From assembly GCA_030817875.1 (NCBI GenBank), contig JAUSZU010000001.1, positions 3,782,001-3,846,000 on the forward strand: a stretch of 64,000 nt of DNA, written 5' to 3'. This DNA is from Flavobacterium sp. W4I14 (GTDB lineage: Bacteria; Bacteroidota; Bacteroidia; Sphingobacteriales; Sphingobacteriaceae). The notes beneath the pieces are model-generated. The model did no database searches. It saw nothing but the letters and a program-made list of their open reading frames with translations, and was not told the DNA's origin. Made by a program: the position numbers and the translations under genes. Each line of letters starts with the position of its first letter. Within the stretch, counting starts at the first letter, position 1. This document shows positions 11,701-19,619 of this stretch, piece after piece.

Positions 11701-11810
11701 CCCGTTACATGGCTTTTGACTCGTATGGTATTTGCATTGGCCACACTTGGGCACACAGCATATACGGTTAACGAAAAAAGCATTAATTGCTTAAAGTAAG
11801 TTTTCCTCAT
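8751..11810 (-). CDS. SusC/RagA-type TonB-dependent receptor, first gene of the cluster
   Basis: 1019 aa from the ATG at 11810 (MRKTYFKQLMLF), which gives a normal signal peptide; the open frame extends 18 codons upstream without a better leader. After the signal come a carboxypeptidase-like domain (VTGTVTDNFGNPLFGVMVSI), a plug with GRPGADGTSITVRG and a barrel ending AGLNVKF. The plug signature is divergent: ILKDGLSTVMLGQQSSNSVVMITT instead of the usual ILKDASATAIYGSRGANGVI. It heads the probable operon SusC-SusD-SusC-SusD-GH95, divergent from the HTCS regulator gene; the 339-bp gap between them holds the likely control region. Role: TonB-driven oligosaccharide import across the outer membrane. 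Confidence 0.95.
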   Translation of the reverse strand: MRKTYFKQLMLFSLTVYAVCPSVANANTIRVKSHVTGKIGFTKNHRLEVTGTVTDNFGNPLFGVMVSIKETGTSVSTDKNGKYKISAVEGDILIFTLNGYLVKEVEANQALLNVSLGENQKRQATTPILYGEQSVTSNLQSTSTVYNNDLIKVPVAGINNALSGRLAGLYTLQSSGRPGADGTSITVRGNTPLVLVNGVPRDYPSIDPEEIESVTILKDGLSTVMLGQQSSNSVVMITTRKGEVGKQRISLTAQAGLQSAIKLPQALGAFDYATLYNEALANDGKAPRFSAADLNAWANGSDPVFHPDVDWYGTILKPNTVFSRYNLNTYGGGNSTRYFLDVDYLNQSGILKQDDQNPYSTNTDYKRYLVRTNIDIDITPTTLLNLNLFGRIQNGNQPGGAGANTAIFTTGTTLSNFGGNNIFAQLAATPNNAYPVFNPNGSLAGSSDYQTNLWGATTRSGYFYNSTRDVSADISLRKTLDNVTKGLWLKALASFNTSVSENIIRTKQYAVYKLASINPDAYQKFGVDGQQINLSTNSGQSRNLFVDFSAGLDKTYGNHSINALLKYNSQSAQTANQIPMIFSNLSGRVDYNYKEKYLAEVALSYSGLNRYEEGNRFGFFYGFGLGWNIAKEDFLKDTRWLNALKVRANYAYTGNANAGYFAYKQYYVTGASYNYGTTPTAITGTVEGTLANPKITWEKANQYNLGIDASLFNNKLSIAADYFNNENFDLIQTRGRSSALLGTAYPAENIGISRYSGVEFDLKYSNNVGNFNYYIAPNVFSLQKTIQYQDEIDRPYPWMVRTGQREDQTFGYIADGLFQNQAEINSSAKIQGYSPVPGDIKYKDLNNDGTINELDIQSLKNNNPIWFYGVNLGFSYKGFDFSALLQGVQNRYVYVSGSTEWAFQNNGLGQAFEQNLGRWTPATAAVATQPRLTIGSNPNNEATSSYWLHDGSYVRLKNIELGYTLPKPLTNKLKLASIRFFVNAVNAVTLSAYDRVDPEVYGNGYPLQRVVNAGLNVKF

Positions 11811-12149
11811 ATTTTCTTGTTTATTGGCTAGTTGTTTGTCCGTTGCTAAGGAATGACAGAACACTCCCTTTGCGTGCGGATGAATTTTGGTTATTAAATA
11901 TCTGGTTGTCGTGATGCAATCAGTTACAAATGCATCAGGCCAAATCTATTTAGAAGAGAAAAAAAGAAGGGGGTAAAATCCTAAATAAATAGGTATAAAA
12001 TCCTAAATAAAAGCAGAAAAAAGCATTAAATAGGATAAATGAGCGGATAAAATATTAAAATTGCCTTGCCAAACGTATTTGATTTTATAATAGAAACATT
12101 TTGTACTTTTAATCAGGTAAAAGCTAACCACCCCTCACTTTGTGCCAAC
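11811..12149. promoter_or_regulatory. Divergent control region between the SusC/D operon and the HTCS gene
   Basis: This 339-bp gene-free gap separates two divergent transcription units. Its striking content is a direct repeat, TAAAATCCTAAATAAA at 11974-11989 and again at 11996-12011, start to start 22 bp, with a related inverted TAAATAGGATAAA near 12027. Direct repeats two helical turns apart are the usual binding layout for the AraC-type output domain of HTCS regulators. The site lies about 140 bp before the HTCS start and about 165 bp before the SusC start. The operator role is an inference from position and spacing. Confidence 0.45.
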
Positions 12150-15100
12150 ATGAAATACCTGCTAACCTTCACTTTAGTATTTTTTATCATTGTAAGTAAT
12201 GCCCAAAACAAATACGCTTTTAAACACCTTAATGTAGAAAATGGACTTTCACAGAGTTCGGTACTCTCTATCGCGCAGGATACCAGAGGTTTTATCTGGT
12301 TTGGCACCCGGTTTGGGTTAAACAAATACGACTCTCAATCTTTTAAAGTATATAATCACGACAATAACAATGAGAAAAGCCTGAGTAGTCCGGCTTATCT
12401 TTCTTCACTTTTAGCCTTAAGGGATGGAACATTATTAGTTGGCACCCAACAAGGGCTAAATAAATATAATGAAGGTGATGATAACTTCGACTGCTATGCA
12501 CACAATAAGAAAGATCCGAACAGCATTAGCAGCTCCAATATTAGTTGCATTTATCAGGATAAAAAGGGCCGTGTGTGGATCGGTACAACGAGTGGTTTAA
12601 ATTTACTCAACAGCAACGGAAAATATAAATTTAAGCGCTTTCTATATGGGCAAAAGCAACGCCAACAAATTTATGCCATAACAGAAGATCATAATGGAAC
12701 ATTATGGCTAAGTACCACTTATGGCTTAATGAACATGAGTTTTAAAGAAGGAAAAATACATTTCAGGTATTTTAAAGACTTTAGCGAAGAGTTGAACAAG
12801 GCCATCGATAACCACATTACCACTATGGTCGAAGACCGTGAAAATAATTTATGGATCGGGACCAAACAAACCGGTGTAAGCAAGTTAAACCTTAGTACGG
12901 AAGCCATTACCACCTACCGATACTCCAGTCTTAACAAAGAGGGCATTAGCAGCAATAATGTCCGCAAAATTATGATGGACCAGGAAGGTCAATTATGGAT
13001 CGGAACATTACATGGTATTAATATTTACAATCCCGCCAACAAAAATTTCAGCGCCCTACATAATATCCCCGAAGATCCTTCCAGCCTAAGCCAAAACTCA
13101 GTTTACGATATTTATCAGGATCGGCAGGGCATAATATGGGTAGGCACCTATTACGGCGCCATTAACATGATTTATCCCAATTACACGCCCTTTAAGGTTT
13201 ATAGAAGCACTACCGCAACAAATGGCTTAAGCAGTAATGTAGTCAGCACCATTATGGAAGATCAGTACCAAAATCTTTGGATTGGTACCGAAGGCGAAGG
13301 GCTTAATTATTACGACCGGAAAAACAACACTTTTACCCGGTATAAAAACAACCCGAACGATCCCAAAAGCTTAAGTGCAAACCTGGTAAAATCGGTTATA
13401 CGGGATAAAAAAAACAGAGTCTGGATTGGAACCCATTATGGAGGCCTAAACCTTTTTCAGCCAGAAACCAAAACTTTTATCAGATATACCAGTCGCAAAA
13501 ACGATACTTCATCTATTAGCAGTGATGAAATTACGACCGTTTTTGAAGATAGCTATGGGCGCTTTTGGGTAGGTACCAACGGTGGCTTAAACAGATTTAA
13601 TAGCACTACAGGTCAGTTTATCCGCAATCGGGTAAACGGGTTAAATAAAGCTATACGTTATATTTTTGAAGATGACAAACAAAACCTGTGGGTGGCAACC
13701 GACTCAGGCCTTTACCAGTTAAAAAAAGGTAGCCAACAATTTGTGAGCCGTGTTGCTGCCGATCCTGAAATTTTAAAATATAACGAAATCACTTGTTTAA
13801 CTGGAGATAAAGGAGGGTACTTACTCCTGGGTACCATGCGTAATGGTTTATTTAAGCTCAACCCCGATCGCCATAGTTATACCAGAGTAACCACCTTTGA
13901 TGGCTTACCCAGCAACACCATCATGGGTATACTCGAAGATGATTTTAATAACCTATGGATAACTACAGACAAAGGTTTATGTAAATACAACCCCAGGCAG
14001 AAAACGTTTAAAACCTACAACGTTAAAGATGGCCTGCCAGGCAACGAATTTAATTACAAATCGTTTTTAAAAGACAGTAAAGGTGCCTTTTTCTTTGGCG
14101 GATTAAGTGGGATGGTGAGCTTTTTCCCAAACGGGATTAAAGAGAATAAAAATACGCCGCCTGTTATTTTTACCGGATTAAAATTGTTTAATAAACCAAT
14201 AGCCCTGAATACCGATGATGGTTTACTTAAACAAAACATCAGCACCATTAAATCAATTACCTTCGAATCAGACCAGAATGTATTTTCTATTGATTTTACC
14301 CTGCTTAACTTTATAAAAGCTGATAAAAACCGGTTTGCCTATAAGCTAGACGGTTTTGAAAAAAACTGGAACTATGTAGATATCCCATCAGCAAGCTATA
14401 CTAACCTATCGCCAGGAAACTATACCCTTATGGTTAAAGGAAGTAATAATGATGGCCTTTGGACTAAAGAAACAAGTACATTAGCTATTCAGATTTTGCC
14501 GCCATTTTATAAAACCTGGTGGGCCTATCTGTTTTACTTTTGTGCTTTTGCAGCCATTTCTATTGTGTTTATACGCTATTTGTTAATAAAAGCTGTACTT
14601 AAAAAAGAAAAAGAAATTAATGAGCACAAGCTCGAGTTTTTTACCAATATTTCTCACGAGATCCGCACGCCTCTAACCCTCATTGTTGGTCCGTTAGATA
14701 AATTGATCGAAAACGCAAAAGATGATCCTGCCCTGAACCGGGATCTGCAACCTATAAAAAATAATGCCCACCGTTTAATGAACCTGGTTACCGAACTGCT
14801 CGATTTTAGAAAGGCAGAAAGCGGAAAAATGGCACTACATGTAAGTCCCGGCGATGTGGTAAAATTCTGTAGGGAAATATTTCTGGCTTTTCAGAACATG
14901 GCCATTTCTAAAAACATCGATTATCAGTTTGAAACCGCACAAGCAGAAATTGAGCTTTATTTTGATAAAGTCCAGATGGAAAAAGTGATGTTCAACCTGC
15001 TTTCTAATGCCTTTAAGTTTACACCTGTAAACGGAAAAATTAGCCTAAAAATAGAAACAGAAAAACAATTGGTTAATATAAAGATCTGTGATAACGGCAA

Positions 15101-16196
15101 GGGCATTCCATTAGAAAACCAGGCCAGTTTATTCACTAATTTTTATCAGGCCAATGCCTCTACCACTATTGGTACAGGTTTGGGCTTATCATTCTCTAAA
15201 AGCATTGTAGAACTGCATCATGGCCAGATCAGCTTCGAAAGTACACCTAAAAACGACAAAGCTTTTGGCAATACCGCTTTCACAGTAAGTTTAAAAATAG
15301 GGAAGGCACATTTTAATCCATCCGATTTTATCCCTGATTATGTTTATTATGATGATGCCTTAAATTATAACCTTGGCGCAACGCAGGTAACCGAACAAAT
15401 TAAGCAAGATGATGTACTGCCAGATACCTCAGAGAAAAAGAGAAAAAACAGCATCTTACTCGTAGAAGATAATGAAGATGTAAGAGCCTTTATTAAACAG
15501 GCTTTAAGCCCTTCGTACCAGATTTATGAGCGCGAAAATGGGTCTACCGGGCTAGACTGTGCATTAGATCTGATTCCTGATTTAATTATCAGTGACGTAA
15601 TGATGCCCATAATGGATGGCTTAGAATTATGCCGGAAACTTAAAACCGATGAGCGAACCAGCCATATTCCTGTGGTTTTATTAACGGCAAGATCGGCTTA
15701 CGTACACCAGGTAAACGGTTTCGAAAATGGTGCCGATGCTTATATCATGAAGCCATTTAACCTAAAAATATTGGAGTTGAACATCCAGAACCTGTTAAAC
15801 GCCAGAGAAACGATAAAACAAAAGTTTGCACAGGTAATCATGCTCGAGCCTAAAAACATGGTGATTAACACCACAGAGCAAAACTTTTTGAATAAAATTA
15901 TCCAGGTTATCGAAGACCGGATTGCCGATCCTGATTTTGATGTACCCACCCTATCTTCAGAAATTGGCATGAGCCAACCTGTACTATACAAAAAAATAAG
16001 GGCACTTACCGACCTTTCGGTAAACGACTTTATTAAATCGTTGCGGATAAAAAGAGCAGCTCAATTACTCAAGCAAAACTCAGGCAATATTGCCGAAATA
16101 GCCTATGCAGTAGGTTTTAATGACCGGAAATATTTTAGTTCAGAATTTAAAAAACATTTCGGCAAAACCCCGAGTGAGTTTATGGGTAATGATTAG
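12150..16196 (+). CDS. Hybrid two-component system regulator (sensor kinase + response regulator + AraC HTH)
   Basis: 1348 aa from the ATG at 12150, chosen over an upstream TTG because it gives a signal peptide (MKYLLTFTLVFFIIVSNAQ). Order: about 14 reg_prop propeller repeats (repeated GLSQSSV, DxxGxxWIGT, GLNxY motifs) and a Y_Y_Y domain in the periplasm; one membrane segment at about 788-813; HisKA with SHEIRTP, phospho-acceptor His near 836; HATPase with NGKGIP and GTGLGLS; receiver with ILLVEDNED and SDVMMPIMDG, phospho-acceptor Asp near 1149, conserved KPF; and an AraC HTH at about 1245-1348 ending GKTPSEF. HTCS proteins sense an oligosaccharide in the periplasm and activate their neighbouring PUL. 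It is divergent from the SusC/D-GH95 operon, so that operon is the expected target. Confidence 0.96.
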   Translation: MKYLLTFTLVFFIIVSNAQNKYAFKHLNVENGLSQSSVLSIAQDTRGFIWFGTRFGLNKYDSQSFKVYNHDNNNEKSLSSPAYLSSLLALRDGTLLVGTQQGLNKYNEGDDNFDCYAHNKKDPNSISSSNISCIYQDKKGRVWIGTTSGLNLLNSNGKYKFKRFLYGQKQRQQIYAITEDHNGTLWLSTTYGLMNMSFKEGKIHFRYFKDFSEELNKAIDNHITTMVEDRENNLWIGTKQTGVSKLNLSTEAITTYRYSSLNKEGISSNNVRKIMMDQEGQLWIGTLHGINIYNPANKNFSALHNIPEDPSSLSQNSVYDIYQDRQGIIWVGTYYGAINMIYPNYTPFKVYRSTTATNGLSSNVVSTIMEDQYQNLWIGTEGEGLNYYDRKNNTFTRYKNNPNDPKSLSANLVKSVIRDKKNRVWIGTHYGGLNLFQPETKTFIRYTSRKNDTSSISSDEITTVFEDSYGRFWVGTNGGLNRFNSTTGQFIRNRVNGLNKAIRYIFEDDKQNLWVATDSGLYQLKKGSQQFVSRVAADPEILKYNEITCLTGDKGGYLLLGTMRNGLFKLNPDRHSYTRVTTFDGLPSNTIMGILEDDFNNLWITTDKGLCKYNPRQKTFKTYNVKDGLPGNEFNYKSFLKDSKGAFFFGGLSGMVSFFPNGIKENKNTPPVIFTGLKLFNKPIALNTDDGLLKQNISTIKSITFESDQNVFSIDFTLLNFIKADKNRFAYKLDGFEKNWNYVDIPSASYTNLSPGNYTLMVKGSNNDGLWTKETSTLAIQILPPFYKTWWAYLFYFCAFAAISIVFIRYLLIKAVLKKEKEINEHKLEFFTNISHEIRTPLTLIVGPLDKLIENAKDDPALNRDLQPIKNNAHRLMNLVTELLDFRKAESGKMALHVSPGDVVKFCREIFLAFQNMAISKNIDYQFETAQAEIELYFDKVQMEKVMFNLLSNAFKFTPVNGKISLKIETEKQLVNIKICDNGKGIPLENQASLFTNFYQANASTTIGTGLGLSFSKSIVELHHGQISFESTPKNDKAFGNTAFTVSLKIGKAHFNPSDFIPDYVYYDDALNYNLGATQVTEQIKQDDVLPDTSEKKRKNSILLVEDNEDVRAFIKQALSPSYQIYERENGSTGLDCALDLIPDLIISDVMMPIMDGLELCRKLKTDERTSHIPVVLLTARSAYVHQVNGFENGADAYIMKPFNLKILELNIQNLLNARETIKQKFAQVIMLEPKNMVINTTEQNFLNKIIQVIEDRIADPDFDVPTLSSEIGMSQPVLYKKIRALTDLSVNDFIKSLRIKRAAQLLKQNSGNIAEIAYAVGFNDRKYFSSEFKKHFGKTPSEFMGND

Positions 16197-16749
16197 CCTG
16201 CAAACGCTTTGCGAAGCATTTAAAAAGGATATTATAATGATTCATCCCATAAATTAATCTCTATCAATGCCAGACTCCAATAGAGTGGTCGTCTTTCCCT
16301 CGCAGGCGGGAATCTTAAAGCGCTTGCATTACGATTATCCATAAGCTTTCATCTCTTCAAAGGCATTCATGAGCACTACGTGGTTCCCAATCAAGTTGGG
16401 AATGACGAACCGCCAAAACCTGTCATCCAACTCCTTTGTTTTTGGCTAAATACTAACTTCTACCATCGACAGACTCCAATAAAAAGTATCGTCATCTCGA
16501 CTGAAGCACCGCGGAGTGTTCCAAAAGGAACTCCTTCGGAGGAGAGATCTTTGGACTAGGGTTAACCAATATGCATCTCAGTAACGCACTGATCTACAAG
16601 GTCGTTCACACCCCTCGATAAGCTCAAAAAACTACTAATATGATAAATACTGATAATTATTCAACTCCAAAACTCAAAGGAGCCAGCAGTACACACTCCA
16701 TTAACCCAATTTATGAGCAATGATTAACCAACATACATTTCGGAAATCG
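16197..16749. repeat. Gene-free spacer with degenerate REP-like repeats
   Basis: 553 bp without a credible gene. It contains several pieces of dispersed elements: CTCGCAGGCGGGAATC near 16298, TTGGGAATGACGA near 16395, and CGTCATCTCGACTGAAGC near 16491 followed by AGGAACTCCTTCGGAGGAG and GAGATCTTTGG. Close relatives of these lie near 24290-24330, 40062-40400, 52813-52833, 60905-60935 and 61241-61390. The last part holds the 3'-end remnant of the secreted-protein gene described separately at 16630-16700. Confidence 0.6.
16630..16700 (-). pseudogene. 3'-terminal remnant, duplicate of the end of the 183-aa gene
   Basis: About 70 bp nearly identical to 17456-17525, the last codons and downstream flank of the intact 183-aa gene. 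On the minus strand it reads LECVLLAPLSFGVE-stop (partial first codon), against LECVLLAPLSLGDK-stop in the intact copy, so both the codons and the flank GATAxATACTGATAATTATT are duplicated. No start or upstream sequence of that gene remains here. It shows that the block has been through duplication and deletion. Confidence 0.75.
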
Positions 16750-17361
16750 TCATTTTTCGATATACGCGACAAATAATTTTTCAATTTTAAGAATAGCCTT
16801 TCTTCCTGCACTGCCTGGACAAATTTTATTTTCATAATATTCGGGGGCATAAAAACTCAACTCTTTTATCCTTTTTTTTGTTATTAAATGTAATTTTATA
16901 AATGAGGCATCACGTATTTGCCTTTGCAAACTGTCCTTATAAATAGGGCAGCCCGCTCCATTAATTTTATCATCATCAATATGCCATGGCTGTAAGGTGA
17001 TAAGTTCTTTCCAGAAATTTTTAAGACTGTCAACTGGTAAATACTTAATATTAAAATAAGAATTTACATCGGCAGGTACTTGCGTATTTTGATAAAGCCT
17101 ATATCTCAAATTATGAGGAATTTTACTCCGTTGATCAACATTATATCTAGCTTTGTAAGTATAGGCACTAAGCGTATCGCCTTTTTTGCTTAACATATAA
17201 TACGCTGGATCAATCTCCCACGCACTCTCATAACTCATAACAATTGTGCTGTCTGCATTAGTCTTTAAAAATTTATATAAAGGAGCAGCGTTGTGTTTTT
17301 GGGCAAAAATTATTGCGCTATGCATAGTGAAAATTATAATAAATATTATTTTGCACTTCAT
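16750..17361 (-). CDS. Secreted protein of unknown function, paralogue of the 18962-19618 protein
   Basis: 203 aa with a signal peptide (MKCKIIFIIIFTMHSAIIFAQ). I do not recognise a named family. It is a paralogue of the gene at 18962-19618: both have LKTNADSTI or LQKNADSTI, an isolated KKGDTLSAYTY or KVGDTVSIYNY strand, xPWHIDDDxINGxxCP or QPWQINDDSIDGESCP, and ELSFYAPEYYENKICPGSAGRKAI near the end. Two Cys are conserved in the same places, consistent with a periplasmic or surface protein. The other copy sits directly behind an HExxH lipoprotein gene, so by context this one may be an orphan partner (for example an immunity-like protein); that is inference. About 120 nt separate it from the gene before. 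Confidence 0.7.
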   Translation of the reverse strand: MKCKIIFIIIFTMHSAIIFAQKHNAAPLYKFLKTNADSTIVMSYESAWEIDPAYYMLSKKGDTLSAYTYKARYNVDQRSKIPHNLRYRLYQNTQVPADVNSYFNIKYLPVDSLKNFWKELITLQPWHIDDDKINGAGCPIYKDSLQRQIRDASFIKLHLITKKRIKELSFYAPEYYENKICPGSAGRKAILKIEKLFVAYIEK

Positions 17362-17481
17362 GGTTTTATAAATTTATTGTTTACACTTCAGGCTTTGGCT
17401 TAATGGCGTGGCCCCTTCCTGCCCGCGCTCCGCAGCAAGGGTATATGATGTACCAACTACTAGTAAGATAGATACTGATAA

Positions 17482-18033
17482 TTATTTATCTCCAAGACTC
17501 AAAGGAGCCAGCAGTACACACTCCAATTTATCCAGGTTTTTTCCATTAAATTTTAAAATATCCAGTATTGCATAATTTGCGGCGCGGGCGGTATTATAAA
17601 TTTTCCTCCAGTCCTCTACAGGAACGGTTAAAGATAATTCACCATCTCCTCCTGCACATCCTCTTCCATAAGATATAACAATTGGTAAAACAAATATCCT
17701 ATTGGAGAAATACTCCAAATCAATATCAAGATTGCTCCAGTGACCATTTGATGATTTTATTGCTTTCTCCAAACTCAATTTGATCATATCCGGAATATTT
17801 GCTGACAGAGAGAGATCACTAATTTGCCTACTATTTGAAACCTTAAACTTCGCAAATACAGTAGTATATAAACAAAGCGTATCCAGATTTTTTTCCTTTA
17901 ACTTATAATTAGCTGAAATGTAATTACTAATATCAGAAACATTTGAAGATGTTAGTCTGCTTAACGTACCCTGAGCTTTTGAGCTAAAAGTAAGAGCACA
18001 AAATATATTGATAATAAAGATTATTTTTTTCAT
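17482..18033 (-). CDS. Secreted protein of unknown function following a truncated HExxH module
   Basis: 183 aa with a signal peptide ending SSKAQ. No family recognised with confidence. The middle (FAKFKVSNSRQISDLSL, then a helix, GHWSN, then FVLPIVISYG) is laid out like a TonB C-terminal-type beta-alpha-beta fold. The 156-aa gene at 18295-18765 has the same plan (leader, FSLKIEIEKKKGVQLVKTKI, helix, then RFYLIVLSS), so the two may be distant relatives. Its ATG overlaps the stop of the broken HEAVH module by 4 nt, an arrangement typical of translationally coupled toxin/immunity genes. Its 3' end has been duplicated at 16630-16700. Confidence 0.7.
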   Translation of the reverse strand: MKKIIFIINIFCALTFSSKAQGTLSRLTSSNVSDISNYISANYKLKEKNLDTLCLYTTVFAKFKVSNSRQISDLSLSANIPDMIKLSLEKAIKSSNGHWSNLDIDLEYFSNRIFVLPIVISYGRGCAGGDGELSLTVPVEDWRKIYNTARAANYAILDILKFNGKNLDKLECVLLAPLSLGDK

Positions 18034-18265
18034 AAATGTTTAATCAAATTTTGCGAGCATGCTGTTTTAGCTCCTGAATTATGAATGTAAGCGTGAACCG
18101 CTTCATGTATCAATACAGCAATAGCCGTTTCTTTTGAAGAATTTTTAAAATACGATGTTTGTAGAGTAATATTTGCTTGAAAAAAGATTTTTACTTTAAA
18201 ACAACCTACATAAAGCTGTGTCTCCAGGATCAGATAGTTTAAAACATACTCATGCACTAATAATG
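18030..18265 (-). pseudogene. Truncated, frameshifted copy of the HExxH lipoprotein C-terminal domain
   Basis: The minus strand reads FQANITLQTSYFKNSSKE then LIHEAVHAYIHNSGAK, almost identical to residues around 370-408 of the 501-aa lipoprotein at 19620-21125, DNA included. Upstream of FQANI the match continues in another frame (SDPGDTA, then LYVGCFK), which points to at least one frameshift near 18200-18215. After GAK the copy runs into unrelated codons and stops at 18030. The signal, N-terminal domain and the part after the zinc motif are missing. A short open frame (75 aa) survives by chance or could still express the HExxH helix. Confidence 0.75.
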
Positions 18266-18294
18266 CTTTAATTGATCTGTTCAGTCATTTACTA

Positions 18295-18765
18295 TTAATT
18301 ATAAACTTTCTTATCAATCATTATTCCATAAGCTCCTACATCTATAAAAGCATCATCCCCTTTTTCAAAGAAGTATTTTACTATTTCAGGTATTTTATAT
18401 ATATCCACAAACTTAGAACTATAATCAGAACTTAAAACAATTAAGTAAAATCGCATTAAAATTTTAGCTTTTCCATTTTTTAAATAAGCATCATAATTAT
18501 AATTACTCAAAGCCTCAAGGCTATTTAAGGCAAGAGATATTGTGGGATTGTTAATCTTAGTTTTAACTAATTGAACTCCTTTCTTTTTCTCAATCTCAAT
18601 TTTTAGGCTGAAAGTATAAACCGCCGTAGAATCCTTTATCTTTTCATGAATTACATTACTAGAAATAAATCTGGATAAAAGGATTGCATCAAAGTTTGCC
18701 AATTTATCTTGAGCCTTAACATTAAAGCTTAATAGTAGTATCATTATGAAAAATTTTAATCGCAT
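18295..18765 (-). CDS. Secreted protein of unknown function following a C-terminal module remnant
   Basis: 156 aa, signal peptide MRLKFFIMILLLSFNVKAQ. No recognised family. After the leader: a helix (FDAILLSRFISS), a beta-rich segment with FSLKIEIEKKK and a long helix ISLALNSLEALS, then RFYLIVLSS and a C-terminal KKVYN. The layout resembles that of the 183-aa neighbour. Its ATG overlaps the end of a broken metallopeptidase-module reading frame (stop at 18756-18758) by about 10 nt, so it was once translationally coupled to that module. Partner or immunity-like role is inferred from context only. Confidence 0.7.
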   Translation of the reverse strand: MRLKFFIMILLLSFNVKAQDKLANFDAILLSRFISSNVIHEKIKDSTAVYTFSLKIEIEKKKGVQLVKTKINNPTISLALNSLEALSNYNYDAYLKNGKAKILMRFYLIVLSSDYSSKFVDIYKIPEIVKYFFEKGDDAFIDVGAYGIMIDKKVYN

Positions 18766-18930
18766 AGCTTCTTCCCTTTTATATTGGTTAAATAATCTGT
18801 ACCTATGCTGGATAATTCGGTTTTAGTTTTCTTAATCGGCCTATTGTTGATATCTTTACCTATTTCAAATTCAGTTGCATCTTTATAAGCCTTAGTATAT
18901 GCTATTGCTTTCCTTTTAAAGGAAATATTT
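18756..18930 (-). pseudogene. C-terminal remnant of a second HExxH-lipoprotein copy
   Basis: A reading frame without its own start, from a TGA near 18930 down to the TAA at 18756-18758. It reads KAIAYTKAYKDATEFEIG, then TELSSIGTDYL and ends IKGKKLCD. This resembles the tail of the 501-aa lipoprotein (SKAYIDAKGTDTF, KDEIDNLALPY, end KKGTPICN): same length from the AY helix, same Lys-Gly-Lys-x-x-Cys-acid/amide ending. Similarity is moderate, so the assignment is probable, not certain. It shows that a second toxin-like gene, with its own follower (the 156-aa gene), has been lost except for its tail. Confidence 0.5.
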
Positions 18931-18961
18931 CACTCTGTATCAACATATACACTACAAGAGC

Positions 18962-19618
18962 CTACCATTCATCTTTAAAGTAAGTTTTAAACAATTTTTC
19001 AATTCCAATTATAGCTTGTCTACCCTTTCTTCCCGGACAGATCTCTTTTTCATAATATTGAGGAGCATAAAAATATAACCGTTTAATTTTATCTTTTGTA
19101 ATTAGATAAAGACTTATTCCACCGCCATCATAAATGTTCCTATCGTAGCCGTTTTTGGCGTTGGGACAACTTTCACCATCAATAGAATCATCATTGATTT
19201 GCCAAGGTTGCTGCTTTAACAAAGCGTTCCAAAATATCACACTACTATCCCTATTTAAATAAATTGGATTAAAATAAATATTGATATCTATTGGTTCACT
19301 TAAGTAATCCAGTCTATTTCTCTTATGAAGTTTATATCTAATAGCTTTAGGGAGCAAAATTCTTTTATCTACCTCCTTTAGTTGCTGATAATTGTATATT
19401 GATACAGTATCACCTACTTTACTAATTATGAAAAATTCTGGTCTATTAATTTTGTAATTCACTCTTTCAAAAAGAATTGTACTATCTGCATTTTTTTGCA
19501 AAAATGTATGCATTAGTGTAATATTTATTGGAGGAACAATATGATTTTTTTGAGCAAAAATATTTATTGCTATATGATTAAAAATAAATATTAAAACATA
19601 GTGGGTATATTTTTTCAT
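18962..19618 (-). CDS. Secreted protein of unknown function coupled to the HExxH lipoprotein
   Basis: 218 aa from the ATG at 19618, chosen because it gives a signal peptide (MKKYTHYVLIFIFNHIAINIFAQ) and starts 1 nt after the stop of the lipoprotein gene. Unrecognised family; paralogue of the 203-aa protein at 16750-17361, with the same ADSTI, VGDTVSIYNY, WQINDDSIDGESCP and RLYFYAPQYYEKEICPGRKGRQAI landmarks and the two conserved Cys. The one-base junction implies translational coupling. If the lipoprotein is a toxin, this is the natural candidate for its immunity protein, exported to the compartment where the toxin would act. Other readings (chaperone, substrate, unrelated) remain open. Confidence 0.75.
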   Translation of the reverse strand: MKKYTHYVLIFIFNHIAINIFAQKNHIVPPINITLMHTFLQKNADSTILFERVNYKINRPEFFIISKVGDTVSIYNYQQLKEVDKRILLPKAIRYKLHKRNRLDYLSEPIDINIYFNPIYLNRDSSVIFWNALLKQQPWQINDDSIDGESCPNAKNGYDRNIYDGGGISLYLITKDKIKRLYFYAPQYYEKEICPGRKGRQAIIGIEKLFKTYFKDEW

Positions 19619-19619
19619 A

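Noticed and set aside
16197..16749. CRISPR-like or phage attachment repeats
   Set aside because: The repeats differ in length and sequence, are not evenly spaced and there are no cas or integrase genes nearby.
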